NCBI RefSeq assembly: GCF_024699965.1
Contig: NZ_JAJOMZ010000004.1
Span: forward strand, 1-64,000
Direction of reading: 5' to 3'
Length of the DNA stretch: 64,000 nt
Source: Flavobacterium sp. J372
GTDB taxonomy: Bacteria > Bacteroidota > Bacteroidia > Flavobacteriales > Flavobacteriaceae
The translations under genes were made by a program, and so were the position numbers. Shown piece by piece: positions 38,657 to 46,186 of this stretch. Each line of letters begins with the position of its first letter. The stretch's first letter is position 1. The notes under the pieces are model-generated. The model searched no databases and was not told the DNA's origin. It saw only the letters and a list, made by a program, of their open reading frames with translations.

Positions 38657-39121
38657 TTAAAATATTATTACAACAACTGCTTCAATTATATCCGCATAGG
38701 GTATTTCAGCCCTTTTTTTCACGGTTTCTTTTCCTTTTCCTATTTGCTTAGGCTCTCGCGCTTTCCACTCGAGCACTATAAAATCGTCATTAGCGCCAGT
38801 AAGCTGCGCCTCAATGGTTTCTGTGGCAGTCTTTACCTTCAGCGTCCGGCCAACATTTTTCTTGTACTGGCGCTTGTCTTTCAGCGGGCTTGTTGCCCCT
38901 GCCGAAGCCACTTCAAGTGCAAAATCATGCTCTTCCCTGTCAAGGTTATGCTCAATGGCACGGCTTACATCAATGCAATCCTGCAGCGTAACGCCATTAT
39001 CACCATCAAGGGTTACTATTATCTTTCCTGCATCACTTACAGAGAAGTCTGTCAAAAACAGCGAAGGACGCTCATCGAGCGCCGTATCAAGAAGGCTTTT
39101 TACCTTTTCTTTAAACGTCAT
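38657..39121 (-). CDS. rimP: Ribosome maturation factor RimP
   Basis: This 154-residue protein is needed for 30S assembly. [48 protein letters not shown] and [17 protein letters not shown] are typical, including the S-P-G-like turn region (here [11 protein letters not shown]). It is first in the conserved rimP-nusA-infB operon. Its start codon lies 12 bases behind a terminator-like hairpin. Confidence 0.94.
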   Translation of the reverse strand: MTFKEKVKSLLDTALDERPSLFLTDFSVSDAGKIIVTLDGDNGVTLQDCIDVSRAIEHNLDREEHDFALEVASAGATSPLKDKRQYKKNVGRTLKVKTATETIEAQLTGANDDFIVLEWKAREPKQIGKGKETVKKRAEIPYADIIEAVVVIIF

Positions 39122-39133
39122 ATGCTATAAAAA

Positions 39134-39154
39134 GAGGGGACTATCTGTCCCCTC
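39134..39154 (-). promoter_or_regulatory. Terminator-like hairpin in the rimP-nusA-infB leader
   Basis: GAGGGGAC and GTCCCCTC form a perfect 8-bp stem around a 5-base loop. Read on the minus strand it is followed by TTTTTAT and then, 12 bases on, the rimP start. No minus-strand gene lies upstream that it could terminate, so it belongs to the leader of this operon. It looks like an attenuator. Confidence 0.6.
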
Positions 39155-39182
39155 ATTATTTAGTTTTTAGTAAATAACTCTG

Positions 39183-39190
39183 CAAATATA
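39183..39190 (-). promoter_or_regulatory. Candidate -7 element of the rimP operon promoter
   Basis: The minus-strand TATATTTG fits TAnnTTTG. At the -33 position TTTC is present instead of TTTG. Transcripts would start near 39176 and include the whole hairpin at 39134-39154. Confidence 0.5.
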
Positions 39191-39297
39191 CGAATATTTT
39201 TAAATATTGAAAATCATAGGATAATGTAAAAATATTTGCTAACTTTATTGTATTAATTTTTCTGCCAATTTCTTGTTAAATTAACCATACAAACTAT

Positions 39298-40125
39298 ATG
39301 AAACGAATTCTTGTACCCACCGATTTTTCTGACCACGCTGTACACGCCCTAAAAGTTGCCGCACAAATTGCCCGCGATAATGACGGCGAGATATACCTGC
39401 TGCACATGCTTGAGCTGCCAAACCAGGCTGGTGATGCCATAGGCTCTGGCACTGATATACCTGAAATCATGTTCTTTATGGAAAAGGCCCGCGAACTTTT
39501 TGAAGACATCAAGAACGAGCCTTACCTGCAAGGCATTGAAGTGACAGAACTCATACATTTTGAACGTGCTTTTGACGGCATCATAAAAATTTCTAAAAAG
39601 AATAATGTTGACCTTATCGTTATGGGCTCTCATGGTGCAAGCGGTTTTAAAGAGATGTTCATTGGCTCTAACACTGAGAAAGTTGTCCGCACGAGCGATA
39701 TCCCCGTACTTGTTATCAAGCGCGAAGAGCAGGCTTTCAATCCTGATAAGATGGTATTTGCTTCAGATTTCAGCGATGAGATAAAGAAACCGTTTGCCAA
39801 AGTTGTTGACTTCGCTAACAGCTTTAACGCCAAACTCCACCTGGTTTACATCAATACGCCGAATGATTTCCGCTCTACCCACGCCGCTGAAAAGATCATA
39901 CACAATTTTGCCGCAGGCTTCCAGTTCAGGAACGGCTACACAGCCCACATTTACAATGATGTAAACGTTGAGAAAGGAATACTGCATTTTGCCAACAGCG
40001 TTAATGCGGACCTGATTGGCATGTGCACCCACGGCCGCAAAGGGCTTGCCCACTTCTTCAACGGCAGCATTAGTGAAGATTTGGTGAACCATGCAGTAAG
40101 GCCTGTGGTAACCTTCAGGATTTAA
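39298..40125 (+). CDS. Universal stress protein, tandem UspA domains
   Basis: This 275-residue cytosolic protein has two Usp domains (about 1-140 and 147-275). The first starts KRILVPTDFSDHAVHALKVA and ends with the ATP-binding GSHGASGFKEMFIGSNTEKV. The second has MVFASDFSDEIKKPFAKVVDF and CTHGRKGLAHFFNGSISEDLV. Both nucleotide loops keep the G-2x-G-9x-G(S/T) form closely enough to suggest ATP binding. It is a single gene, divergent from rimP, and ends at a strong terminator. Confidence 0.92.
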   Translation: MKRILVPTDFSDHAVHALKVAAQIARDNDGEIYLLHMLELPNQAGDAIGSGTDIPEIMFFMEKARELFEDIKNEPYLQGIEVTELIHFERAFDGIIKISKKNNVDLIVMGSHGASGFKEMFIGSNTEKVVRTSDIPVLVIKREEQAFNPDKMVFASDFSDEIKKPFAKVVDFANSFNAKLHLVYINTPNDFRSTHAAEKIIHNFAAGFQFRNGYTAHIYNDVNVEKGILHFANSVNADLIGMCTHGRKGLAHFFNGSISEDLVNHAVRPVVTFRI

Positions 40126-40147
40126 AAAACACTTGATTACAAGGCAC

Positions 40148-40178
40148 AAAAAAACCTCTCATTGCTGAGAGGTTTTTT
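40148..40178. terminator. Bidirectional terminator between uspA-like gene and tRNA-Gln
   Basis: AAAAAACCTCTCA and TGAGAGGTTTTTT form a long stem around TTGC, with flanking A and T runs. It ends the Usp gene (+) and tRNA-Gln (-). Confidence 0.92.
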
Positions 40179-40179
40179 G

Positions 40180-40250
40180 TTGGTCTACTAGGACTCGAAC
40201 CTAGAATGACTGAACCAAAATCAGTAGTGTTACCATTACACCATAGACCA
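40180..40250 (-). tRNA. tRNA-Gln (anticodon TTG)
   Basis: This is a 71-base gene on the minus strand. Acceptor strands are TGGTCTA and TAGACCA with discriminator A. The anticodon stem-loop CTGATTTTGGTTCAG has anticodon TTG, and the T-loop is TTCGAGT. CCA is not encoded. Confidence 0.96.
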
Positions 40251-40268
40251 ATTGCATGTTTGCGGGTG

Positions 40269-40299
40269 CAAATGTAGCACATAAAATTTTTATTCCAAA
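40269..40299 (-). promoter_or_regulatory. Promoter of tRNA-Gln
   Basis: The minus strand carries TTTG (40299-40296), 19 bases, TACATTTG (40276-40269). This is an exact match to the Bacteroidetes consensus, 18 bases before the tRNA 5' end. Confidence 0.75.
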
Positions 40300-40471
40300 T
40301 TTTTGCTGCAAAAAATATTAAAAAAATCCTTTCGCCGTTGTAAGGCAGAATGTTACTGTTTCAGGTATTTTACAGCTTCTTCCAAAATCTCTTATTAAAA
40401 TAGCGAAGCTTCACCAAATTACGTAAAAAAACAGTTTCTTTGCAGTTATCAATCATGAACATACTCCTTAC

Positions 40472-43400
40472 ATGACGACATTCAATTTTAAAAAGTGGGA
40501 CACCATAACAGGGTGGGCCGTTTTTGCCATTGCACTGATTGTTTACACACTTACCGTAGAGCCCACCATGAGCTTTTGGGATGCAGGCGAATATATTGCC
40601 ACAGCTGCCAAGCTTGAAGTAGGCCACCCGCCGGGAGCGCCTCTTTTCCAGATGATTGGGGCATTCTTTGCAAGCTTTGCCTTTGGAGATGAGACAAAAA
40701 TTGCATTGATGGTAAATATGGTGTCGGTGTTCTCGAGCGCCTTTACCATATTGTTCATGTTTTGGTCGTCAACCATTATCCTTCGTAATCTTGTAAGCCG
40801 TTTTTCTGAGCTTACAAAAGATAATCTTGTAATGATTTTAGGCGCCTCGGCCGTTGGGTCGCTCGCCTTTACTTTTTCAGACAGTTTCTGGTTTAATGCC
40901 GTTGAAGCCGAGGTGTATGCCATGGCATCACTTTTCATTGCCATTTTGCTTTGGCTTGGCCTGCGCTGGGAGATGGAAATGCATACACCGCGCGGCAACA
41001 AGTGGCTGCTTATCATATCATTGGTTGTGGGCCTTTCATTCGGGGTACACTTTATGGCGCTATTGGCCATCCCGTCAATAGGGTTTATTTACTTCTTTAA
41101 AAATCACGAAAAAGTTACGGTTAAGAATTTCATCATTGCCAATATAATAATCGTAGCCATACTCCTATTTATATTCAAACTACTATTGCCATATACCATG
41201 GCACTTTTCGGGAAGACTGAAATCTTCATGGTAAACAGCCTGGGCATGCCTTTCAATTCCGGAACCATATTTATGGTACTGGTTATTGTGGCATTCTTTT
41301 ACTTCGGGCTACAGTACACCAAAAGAAAAAATCTCCCTGTATATAATACAGGCTTGCTTTGCGTACTGTTCATATTGATTGGATTCTCTACATGGATGAT
41401 GCTGCCAATACGTGCCAATGCCAATGTGGTAATTAACGAGAACCGCCCCAGTGATGCCGCCGAGGTACTTGCCTACTACAACAGGGAACAATACGGTGAG
41501 CAAAAGCTTTTTTATGGCCCTATGTATACAGACGAATATGCAGGACTTGATAAAGTCAGGCCTTATGAAGATGAAAAGCCTAACTACCAGCGAAACTATG
41601 CCACCGGCAAATATGATATTGTAAACAATTTTAAGAATGCCAAGCAAAATACAGATGATGCACACAAAGGCTTTATGCCACGCCTTTGGAGTACAGACCA
41701 TGCTGTGAACTATATGAGTTTCACCAGCCCGCCGAAGTTCAGGATAGACCCGGGATATTCTTTTGAGCGCGAATTACGCCAGTACGGACTTCCGCTTGAG
41801 CAGATGAGCGATGAGGAAATAAGCAATGCCATGGCACAAGTGCGCGGTGAGATTGAAAACATTGTTGCCGATTTCCGTAATGCTTACGCCTCAAGGCAGG
41901 TGAGCCTTGACCAGTACCATAAATTCCTAAAAAGCTACGGGCAGTACCTTATTGTAGAAAAACCTTCACTGGGCGAGAACCTGCAGTATATGTTTGAATA
42001 CCAGTTTGGCTACATGTACTGGCGTTACCTTATGTGGAACTTTGTAGGCCGCCAGGATGATGTGCAGGGACGCTATGACAAACTGCACGGCAACTGGATA
42101 AGCGGAATTGGTTTTATTGATGAGATGCATGTTGGCAACCAAAGCAAACTCTCAAGTGACCAACTAAACAACAAAGGCCGTAATGTATATTACTTCCTTC
42201 CGTTCATTCTAGGATTAGTGGGTATCGCATTCCACGTGAAGCGAGACCTGAAGAGTTTTTACGTATTACTCGCGCTTTTCCTGTTTACCGGCCTTGCGCT
42301 TAAGATATACCTGAACGAAAGGCCGTTTGAGCCGCGTGAACGCGATTATGCGCTGGTAGGTTCCTTCTATGTATTCGCGATATGGATAGGCCTTGGCGTG
42401 TACGCAATTTATGATGGTATAAAGAAATACCTGCAGCCGAAAATTGCAGGGCCTGTTGTACTTGCTGTTACAATGCTGGCCGCGCCCGTGCTTATGGCTG
42501 CCCAAAACTGGGATGATCATGACCGCAGCAATAAATATACTGCATTGGCAATGGCGAAAGCGTACCTTTCATCATGCGATAAAAATGCAATACTATTTAC
42601 AATTGGCGACAATGACACCTTCCCGCTGTGGTATGCCCAGGAGATTGAAGGCTACCGTACCGATGTTCGTATTGTAAACACCAGCTTGTTTATGACCGAC
42701 TGGTATGCCGACCAGATGAAGGCTAAAGCGTATGAAAGTGAAGGTATGCCGATTACTTTTACGCACAAGCAGTACCAGCAGGGTACACGTGATTATATGC
42801 TTCATACCGGTGAAATGGAAGACCGCTGGGATTTGAAGACTTTCCTTCAATTCCTTGCTTCTGAAGATCCGCGTGCGAAGAAAGAGCTGAACAACGGCCA
42901 CATGGTTAACTACTACCCTACCAACAAAGTGAGGTGGAATATTGATAAGAACGCTGTTATTGCTTCTAAACAGGTGAACCCTAAAATGTATGATTCTATT
43001 GTACCATACATTGATATTGATATTAAAGGTGATGCCCTGTACAAGAACCGCATGCTGATGCTCGACATTTTGTACAACAACAACTGGAAACGACCTGTGT
43101 ACTTTACCGGAGGCAGCTTTGGCGATGATGATTACCTGTGGATGAAAGACTACCTGCAGCTTGACGGCATGGTATACAAGCTGGTGCCGGTACACACACC
43201 GATACCAAAAGGGGGCAGCCCGCTTGATATGGGTATGATTGATGCAGATAAAATGTATGATATTGTGATGAGCTGGGATTGGGGCAACAGTGAGAGCCCG
43301 GATATTTACCACGACCCGGAAACACGCAAGAACAGCATAAACTACCGCACCAACCTGGCAAGGCTTATGGAAACCCTTATAAACGAGGGCAAGAAAGATA

Positions 43401-43753
43401 AGGCAAAAAAAATCATTGAACTGGCAATGACAAAAATGCCGATCGATTATTATGGCTACTACACGCTTGTTGAGCCTTTTGCCGCGGGTTACTATGAGTT
43501 GGGCGAACCTGAAAAAGCGCGTGACATTTTAAAGAAACTGGTGACTAAGTACCATGAAAGCCTCGATTTCTATAAGAGCCTTGATATTCAGGACCAGATT
43601 ACATACCGCGAAGAGATTGAAACGGATATTGAGCGTTACAGAAGCCTGCTGATAATTATGGAAGAACGTGACCCGGCATATTATGAGGCATCAAAAGCTG
43701 TTTTCAATACATACAACCAAAAGTTTAAACAGTTTGGGCGCCCGAACGAGTAA
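40472..43753 (+). CDS. DUF2723 (glycosyltransferase 117 family) membrane protein
   Basis: This 1093-residue protein has about a dozen membrane segments in its first 650 residues. The DUF2723 signature is near the start: VEPTMSFWDAGEYIATAAKLEVGHPPGAPLFQ, with the conserved acidic residues expected for a GT-C type sugar transferase. A soluble part with TFPLWYAQEIEGYRTDVRIVNTSL follows, and a helical, TPR-like C-terminus from about 980. Animal relatives (TMEM260) are protein O-mannosyltransferases, so protein glycosylation is the likely role in Bacteroidetes. The 220 bases upstream hold the tRNA-Gln promoter and no gene. Confidence 0.87.
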   Translation: MTTFNFKKWDTITGWAVFAIALIVYTLTVEPTMSFWDAGEYIATAAKLEVGHPPGAPLFQMIGAFFASFAFGDETKIALMVNMVSVFSSAFTILFMFWSSTIILRNLVSRFSELTKDNLVMILGASAVGSLAFTFSDSFWFNAVEAEVYAMASLFIAILLWLGLRWEMEMHTPRGNKWLLIISLVVGLSFGVHFMALLAIPSIGFIYFFKNHEKVTVKNFIIANIIIVAILLFIFKLLLPYTMALFGKTEIFMVNSLGMPFNSGTIFMVLVIVAFFYFGLQYTKRKNLPVYNTGLLCVLFILIGFSTWMMLPIRANANVVINENRPSDAAEVLAYYNREQYGEQKLFYGPMYTDEYAGLDKVRPYEDEKPNYQRNYATGKYDIVNNFKNAKQNTDDAHKGFMPRLWSTDHAVNYMSFTSPPKFRIDPGYSFERELRQYGLPLEQMSDEEISNAMAQVRGEIENIVADFRNAYASRQVSLDQYHKFLKSYGQYLIVEKPSLGENLQYMFEYQFGYMYWRYLMWNFVGRQDDVQGRYDKLHGNWISGIGFIDEMHVGNQSKLSSDQLNNKGRNVYYFLPFILGLVGIAFHVKRDLKSFYVLLALFLFTGLALKIYLNERPFEPRERDYALVGSFYVFAIWIGLGVYAIYDGIKKYLQPKIAGPVVLAVTMLAAPVLMAAQNWDDHDRSNKYTALAMAKAYLSSCDKNAILFTIGDNDTFPLWYAQEIEGYRTDVRIVNTSLFMTDWYADQMKAKAYESEGMPITFTHKQYQQGTRDYMLHTGEMEDRWDLKTFLQFLASEDPRAKKELNNGHMVNYYPTNKVRWNIDKNAVIASKQVNPKMYDSIVPYIDIDIKGDALYKNRMLMLDILYNNNWKRPVYFTGGSFGDDDYLWMKDYLQLDGMVYKLVPVHTPIPKGGSPLDMGMIDADKMYDIVMSWDWGNSESPDIYHDPETRKNSINYRTNLARLMETLINEGKKDKAKKIIELAMTKMPIDYYGYYTLVEPFAAGYYELGEPEKARDILKKLVTKYHESLDFYKSLDIQDQITYREEIETDIERYRSLLIIMEERDPAYYEASKAVFNTYNQKFKQFGRPNE

Positions 43754-43773
43754 GCTTTAAATCACTATATTTG

Positions 43774-43801
43774 AAGGTGCGGTTACAGCCGCACCTTTTT
43801 T
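43774..43801 (+). terminator. Intrinsic terminator after the DUF2723 gene
   Basis: AAGGTGCGG and CCGCACCTT pair around TTACAG and are followed by T's. TATATTTG at 43766-43773, just in front of the stem, also matches a -7 element that could serve the next gene (ATG at 43808). Confidence 0.8.
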
Positions 43802-43807
43802 ATTACT

Positions 43808-44470
43808 ATGAAGTTATACTGGGTAAAAACAGGCAGGATAGTTAAGAGGCTCTTTGGAGGCTACGTATGGAGCTTTCCTGTAAAAGATAAAGTTGCCTAC
43901 CTTACTTTTGATGACGGCCCAACACCTGAAGTAACTGATTTTGTGCTTGATGTGCTTTCACAGCACAATATTAAAGGTACATTCTTCTGTATCGGGAACA
44001 ACATTGAGAAACATCCTGACATTTTTCAACGGGTTATTGACGCTGGTCATACTATTGCCAATCATACATATAACCACCTCAACGGCTGGAAGACAAGCTT
44101 TGACAGCTATATAAAGAATGTTAGACAATGTGAGGAAAGCATTTTAAGCCGATATACAGGATTTATTCCCAACAAGCTATTTCGTCCGCCGTATGGAAAA
44201 ATCAAAGCCTCACAAGCCCGTACATTATGTAAACAAGGCTACAGGATAATAATGTGGGATGTTTTAAGCGCCGACTTCGACCAGACCATTTCACCTGAGC
44301 AATGCCTGCAAAATGTAGTACGAAATGTACAGCCCGGAAGCATAATCATCTTCCATGACAGTATAAAAGCGTCAGTAAACATGCAATATGCATTACCACG
44401 CGCAATAGAAATACTAAAAGAAAAAGGATTTCGGTTTGAGCCTATAGCTGCTCCTGAACCAGCCCGATGA
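43808..44470 (+). CDS. Polysaccharide deacetylase (NodB) family protein
   Basis: This 220-residue protein has the NodB fold motifs: TFDDGPTPEVTDFVLD (catalytic Asp and metal Asp), HTIANHTYNH (metal-binding HxxxH), LFRPPYGK, WDVLSADFD and IIIFHDS. It likely removes N-acetyl groups from peptidoglycan or another amino sugar polymer. A short hydrophobic stretch at the N-terminus is not a clear signal peptide, so location is uncertain. Its 3' end overlaps the convergent thioredoxin-like gene by 29 bases. Confidence 0.88.
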   Translation: MKLYWVKTGRIVKRLFGGYVWSFPVKDKVAYLTFDDGPTPEVTDFVLDVLSQHNIKGTFFCIGNNIEKHPDIFQRVIDAGHTIANHTYNHLNGWKTSFDSYIKNVRQCEESILSRYTGFIPNKLFRPPYGKIKASQARTLCKQGYRIIMWDVLSADFDQTISPEQCLQNVVRNVQPGSIIIFHDSIKASVNMQYALPRAIEILKEKGFRFEPIAAPEPAR

Positions 44471-44738
44471 TGGTGTTGGCATCAAGCTCACCGCTTTGGC
44501 GCCAGACCATCTGCCCGTCTTTATAAATCATAAGTGTAGGCAGTCCTTTGATGCGAAGTGCATCAGCCAGCTCCTGGTTTTTGTCAACATCAATTTTTAT
44601 CACTTTAGCCTTATCGCCAAGGGCAGCAGCTACGTCTCTTATCACCGGGTGCATAGATACAGAAGGCTCATTCCACTCTGTGTAAAAATCAATAAGCACA
44701 GGCACATTGGAGTTTATAAGTTCGCCAAATTTTGACAT
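44442..44738 (-). CDS. Thioredoxin-fold protein lacking the CxxC active site
   Basis: This 98-residue protein aligns with thioredoxin along its length: VPVLIDFYTEW near residue 13, KAVKVIKIDVDKN-like strand, and cis-proline GLPTLMIYKDGQ near 64. The active-site segment normally WCGPC reads WNEPSVSM, so no redox cysteines remain and the protein has no cysteine at all. It cannot be a dithiol oxidoreductase. A binding or chaperone-like role is possible, but this is inference. It sits 22 bases downstream of the phosphoesterase gene on the same strand. Confidence 0.85.
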   Translation of the reverse strand: MSKFGELINSNVPVLIDFYTEWNEPSVSMHPVIRDVAAALGDKAKVIKIDVDKNQELADALRIKGLPTLMIYKDGQMVWRQSGELDANTIIGLVQEQL

Positions 44739-44760
44739 AAATTGAAAGTTTAAAACCGTT

Positions 44761-46044
44761 TTAAAAGCTTAATTTTTCGGAAATGTAATACAAATATAAC
44801 ATTTTCCGAAAATTACACAGCTTTTTCGCCTTTTTTAGTTCCAGCACTGTAATTTCAGGCCAGATACCTGTACGGCCTGAATAAGCATGGAAGCCGAAGC
44901 CCCGGTTTACATATAAATTCCTGCCAAGGTTCTCATACAATCCTGCCCACTGTTTGTACACGTACTGTACAGGGCTCCATTTCAGGAATCCCGGAATCTC
45001 GATACCAAACTGCAGGCCATGTGTATGCCCGCTTAGGGTAAGATGGTAGTTATCAGGATGATTCTTCACCTCATATTCCCAATGTGACGGATCATGGCTC
45101 ATAAGTATTTTAAAGTCTTTATGATCAAGCCCTTGCGATGCCAGCTTAAGGTCGCCCGCTTTTTTAAAATTGTGCCCCCAGTTTTCAACACCTACCAGAT
45201 GAATTGCCTGTCCGTCCTTTTCAAGCTTTACATTCTCATTCAGCAACAGCTTAAACCCTATCTGCGGATGCAGGTTTTTAATGGCTTTAAAGTTCTGCTC
45301 TTTCTCCTGCCATGAATTCCATTGCAGGTATTCGCCATAATCATGATTGCCCAGTACAGAGAACTTACCGAATTCAGGCGTTTCTATTTTATTGAATGTT
45401 TCAATCCACGGCATCATTTCATCGGCATGGTTGTTCACTATATCACCGGTAAACAGAACCACATCGCTTTTCTGCTCATTAATCATATCAATGGCATGGG
45501 CTATTTCGCCTGCATCGTCAAAACTACCACTGTGTATGTCACTGATGTGTGTTAGTGTAAAACCGTCAAAATTCTCAGGGAGATCAGGATAATACAAAGT
45601 CTTCTTAATCACCTTATAATTGTACTTACCTTTTGTCATTCCGTAAATAAGTGACAGGAACGGTATTGCGGCAATACCAAGCGCAATCTGTGTTACAAAC
45701 TTGCGCCTTTCTACCAGAAACGTTTCCTGTTTAGTGCCCGCAAATGCACGAATGATGCCACCTCCCACACGGAAAATATCCTCCCCTAAAAGAAAAAACG
45801 CGATAATCATCTTCGGTAGGACGGTGAGCAGTATCAGCCCCATGGCAAACATGCTTTGGCGTGTTTGGCCCTTGCTACGATCAAACTGCGTGAAAGAATA
45901 TATTATATAACCGATAATAGCAAGCGATATTAAAACGTAGGCCCACTGTATCCAGCGTGTTTTGGTAAGGGTGCGCACAGCGAGAAAGGTATATATTTCG
46001 CCAAGTACAATGGCAGCCAGAAGGAAGATAAGAATACGGCGCAT
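44761..46044 (-). CDS. Membrane-anchored metallophosphoesterase
   Basis: From the ATG at 46044 this is 427 residues. The N-terminal third has about four membrane segments. After LYYPDLPENFDGFTLTHISDIHSG the calcineurin-like motifs appear in order: DIHSG, FTGDIVNNHADE, VLGNHDYGEY, MSHDPSHW and SGHTHGLQFG. Relatives are YkuE-like phosphoesterases. An earlier in-frame ATG at 46113 would add 23 residues without resemblance to the family and crowd the divergent polA promoter region. The C-terminus ends KMLYLYYISEKLSF. Confidence 0.87.
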   Translation of the reverse strand: MRRILIFLLAAIVLGEIYTFLAVRTLTKTRWIQWAYVLISLAIIGYIIYSFTQFDRSKGQTRQSMFAMGLILLTVLPKMIIAFFLLGEDIFRVGGGIIRAFAGTKQETFLVERRKFVTQIALGIAAIPFLSLIYGMTKGKYNYKVIKKTLYYPDLPENFDGFTLTHISDIHSGSFDDAGEIAHAIDMINEQKSDVVLFTGDIVNNHADEMMPWIETFNKIETPEFGKFSVLGNHDYGEYLQWNSWQEKEQNFKAIKNLHPQIGFKLLLNENVKLEKDGQAIHLVGVENWGHNFKKAGDLKLASQGLDHKDFKILMSHDPSHWEYEVKNHPDNYHLTLSGHTHGLQFGIEIPGFLKWSPVQYVYKQWAGLYENLGRNLYVNRGFGFHAYSGRTGIWPEITVLELKKAKKLCNFRKMLYLYYISEKLSF

Positions 46045-46186
46045 GTAGGAATGTTTTTGCAAAGTAACGAATAACACGCGCTTTTGTAACAGCGGTTTAT
46101 GCAAATTTAACATCGGCTGTGTTTTGGGAGAATCTGATGTGCATTTTATGGCTGGGTTTCCTTATTTTTACGCAAATAATTTTTCG

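Noticed and set aside
42593..43312. 239-codon open frame antisense to the DUF2723 gene
   Set aside because: The plus-strand protein is continuous and conserved; the antisense frame is His/Val rich as expected from the complementary codons and has no recognisable motif.
46124..46186. Upstream start codon for polA
   Set aside because: The added 21 residues do not resemble DNA polymerase I, whose usual N-terminus begins at the ATG at 46187.
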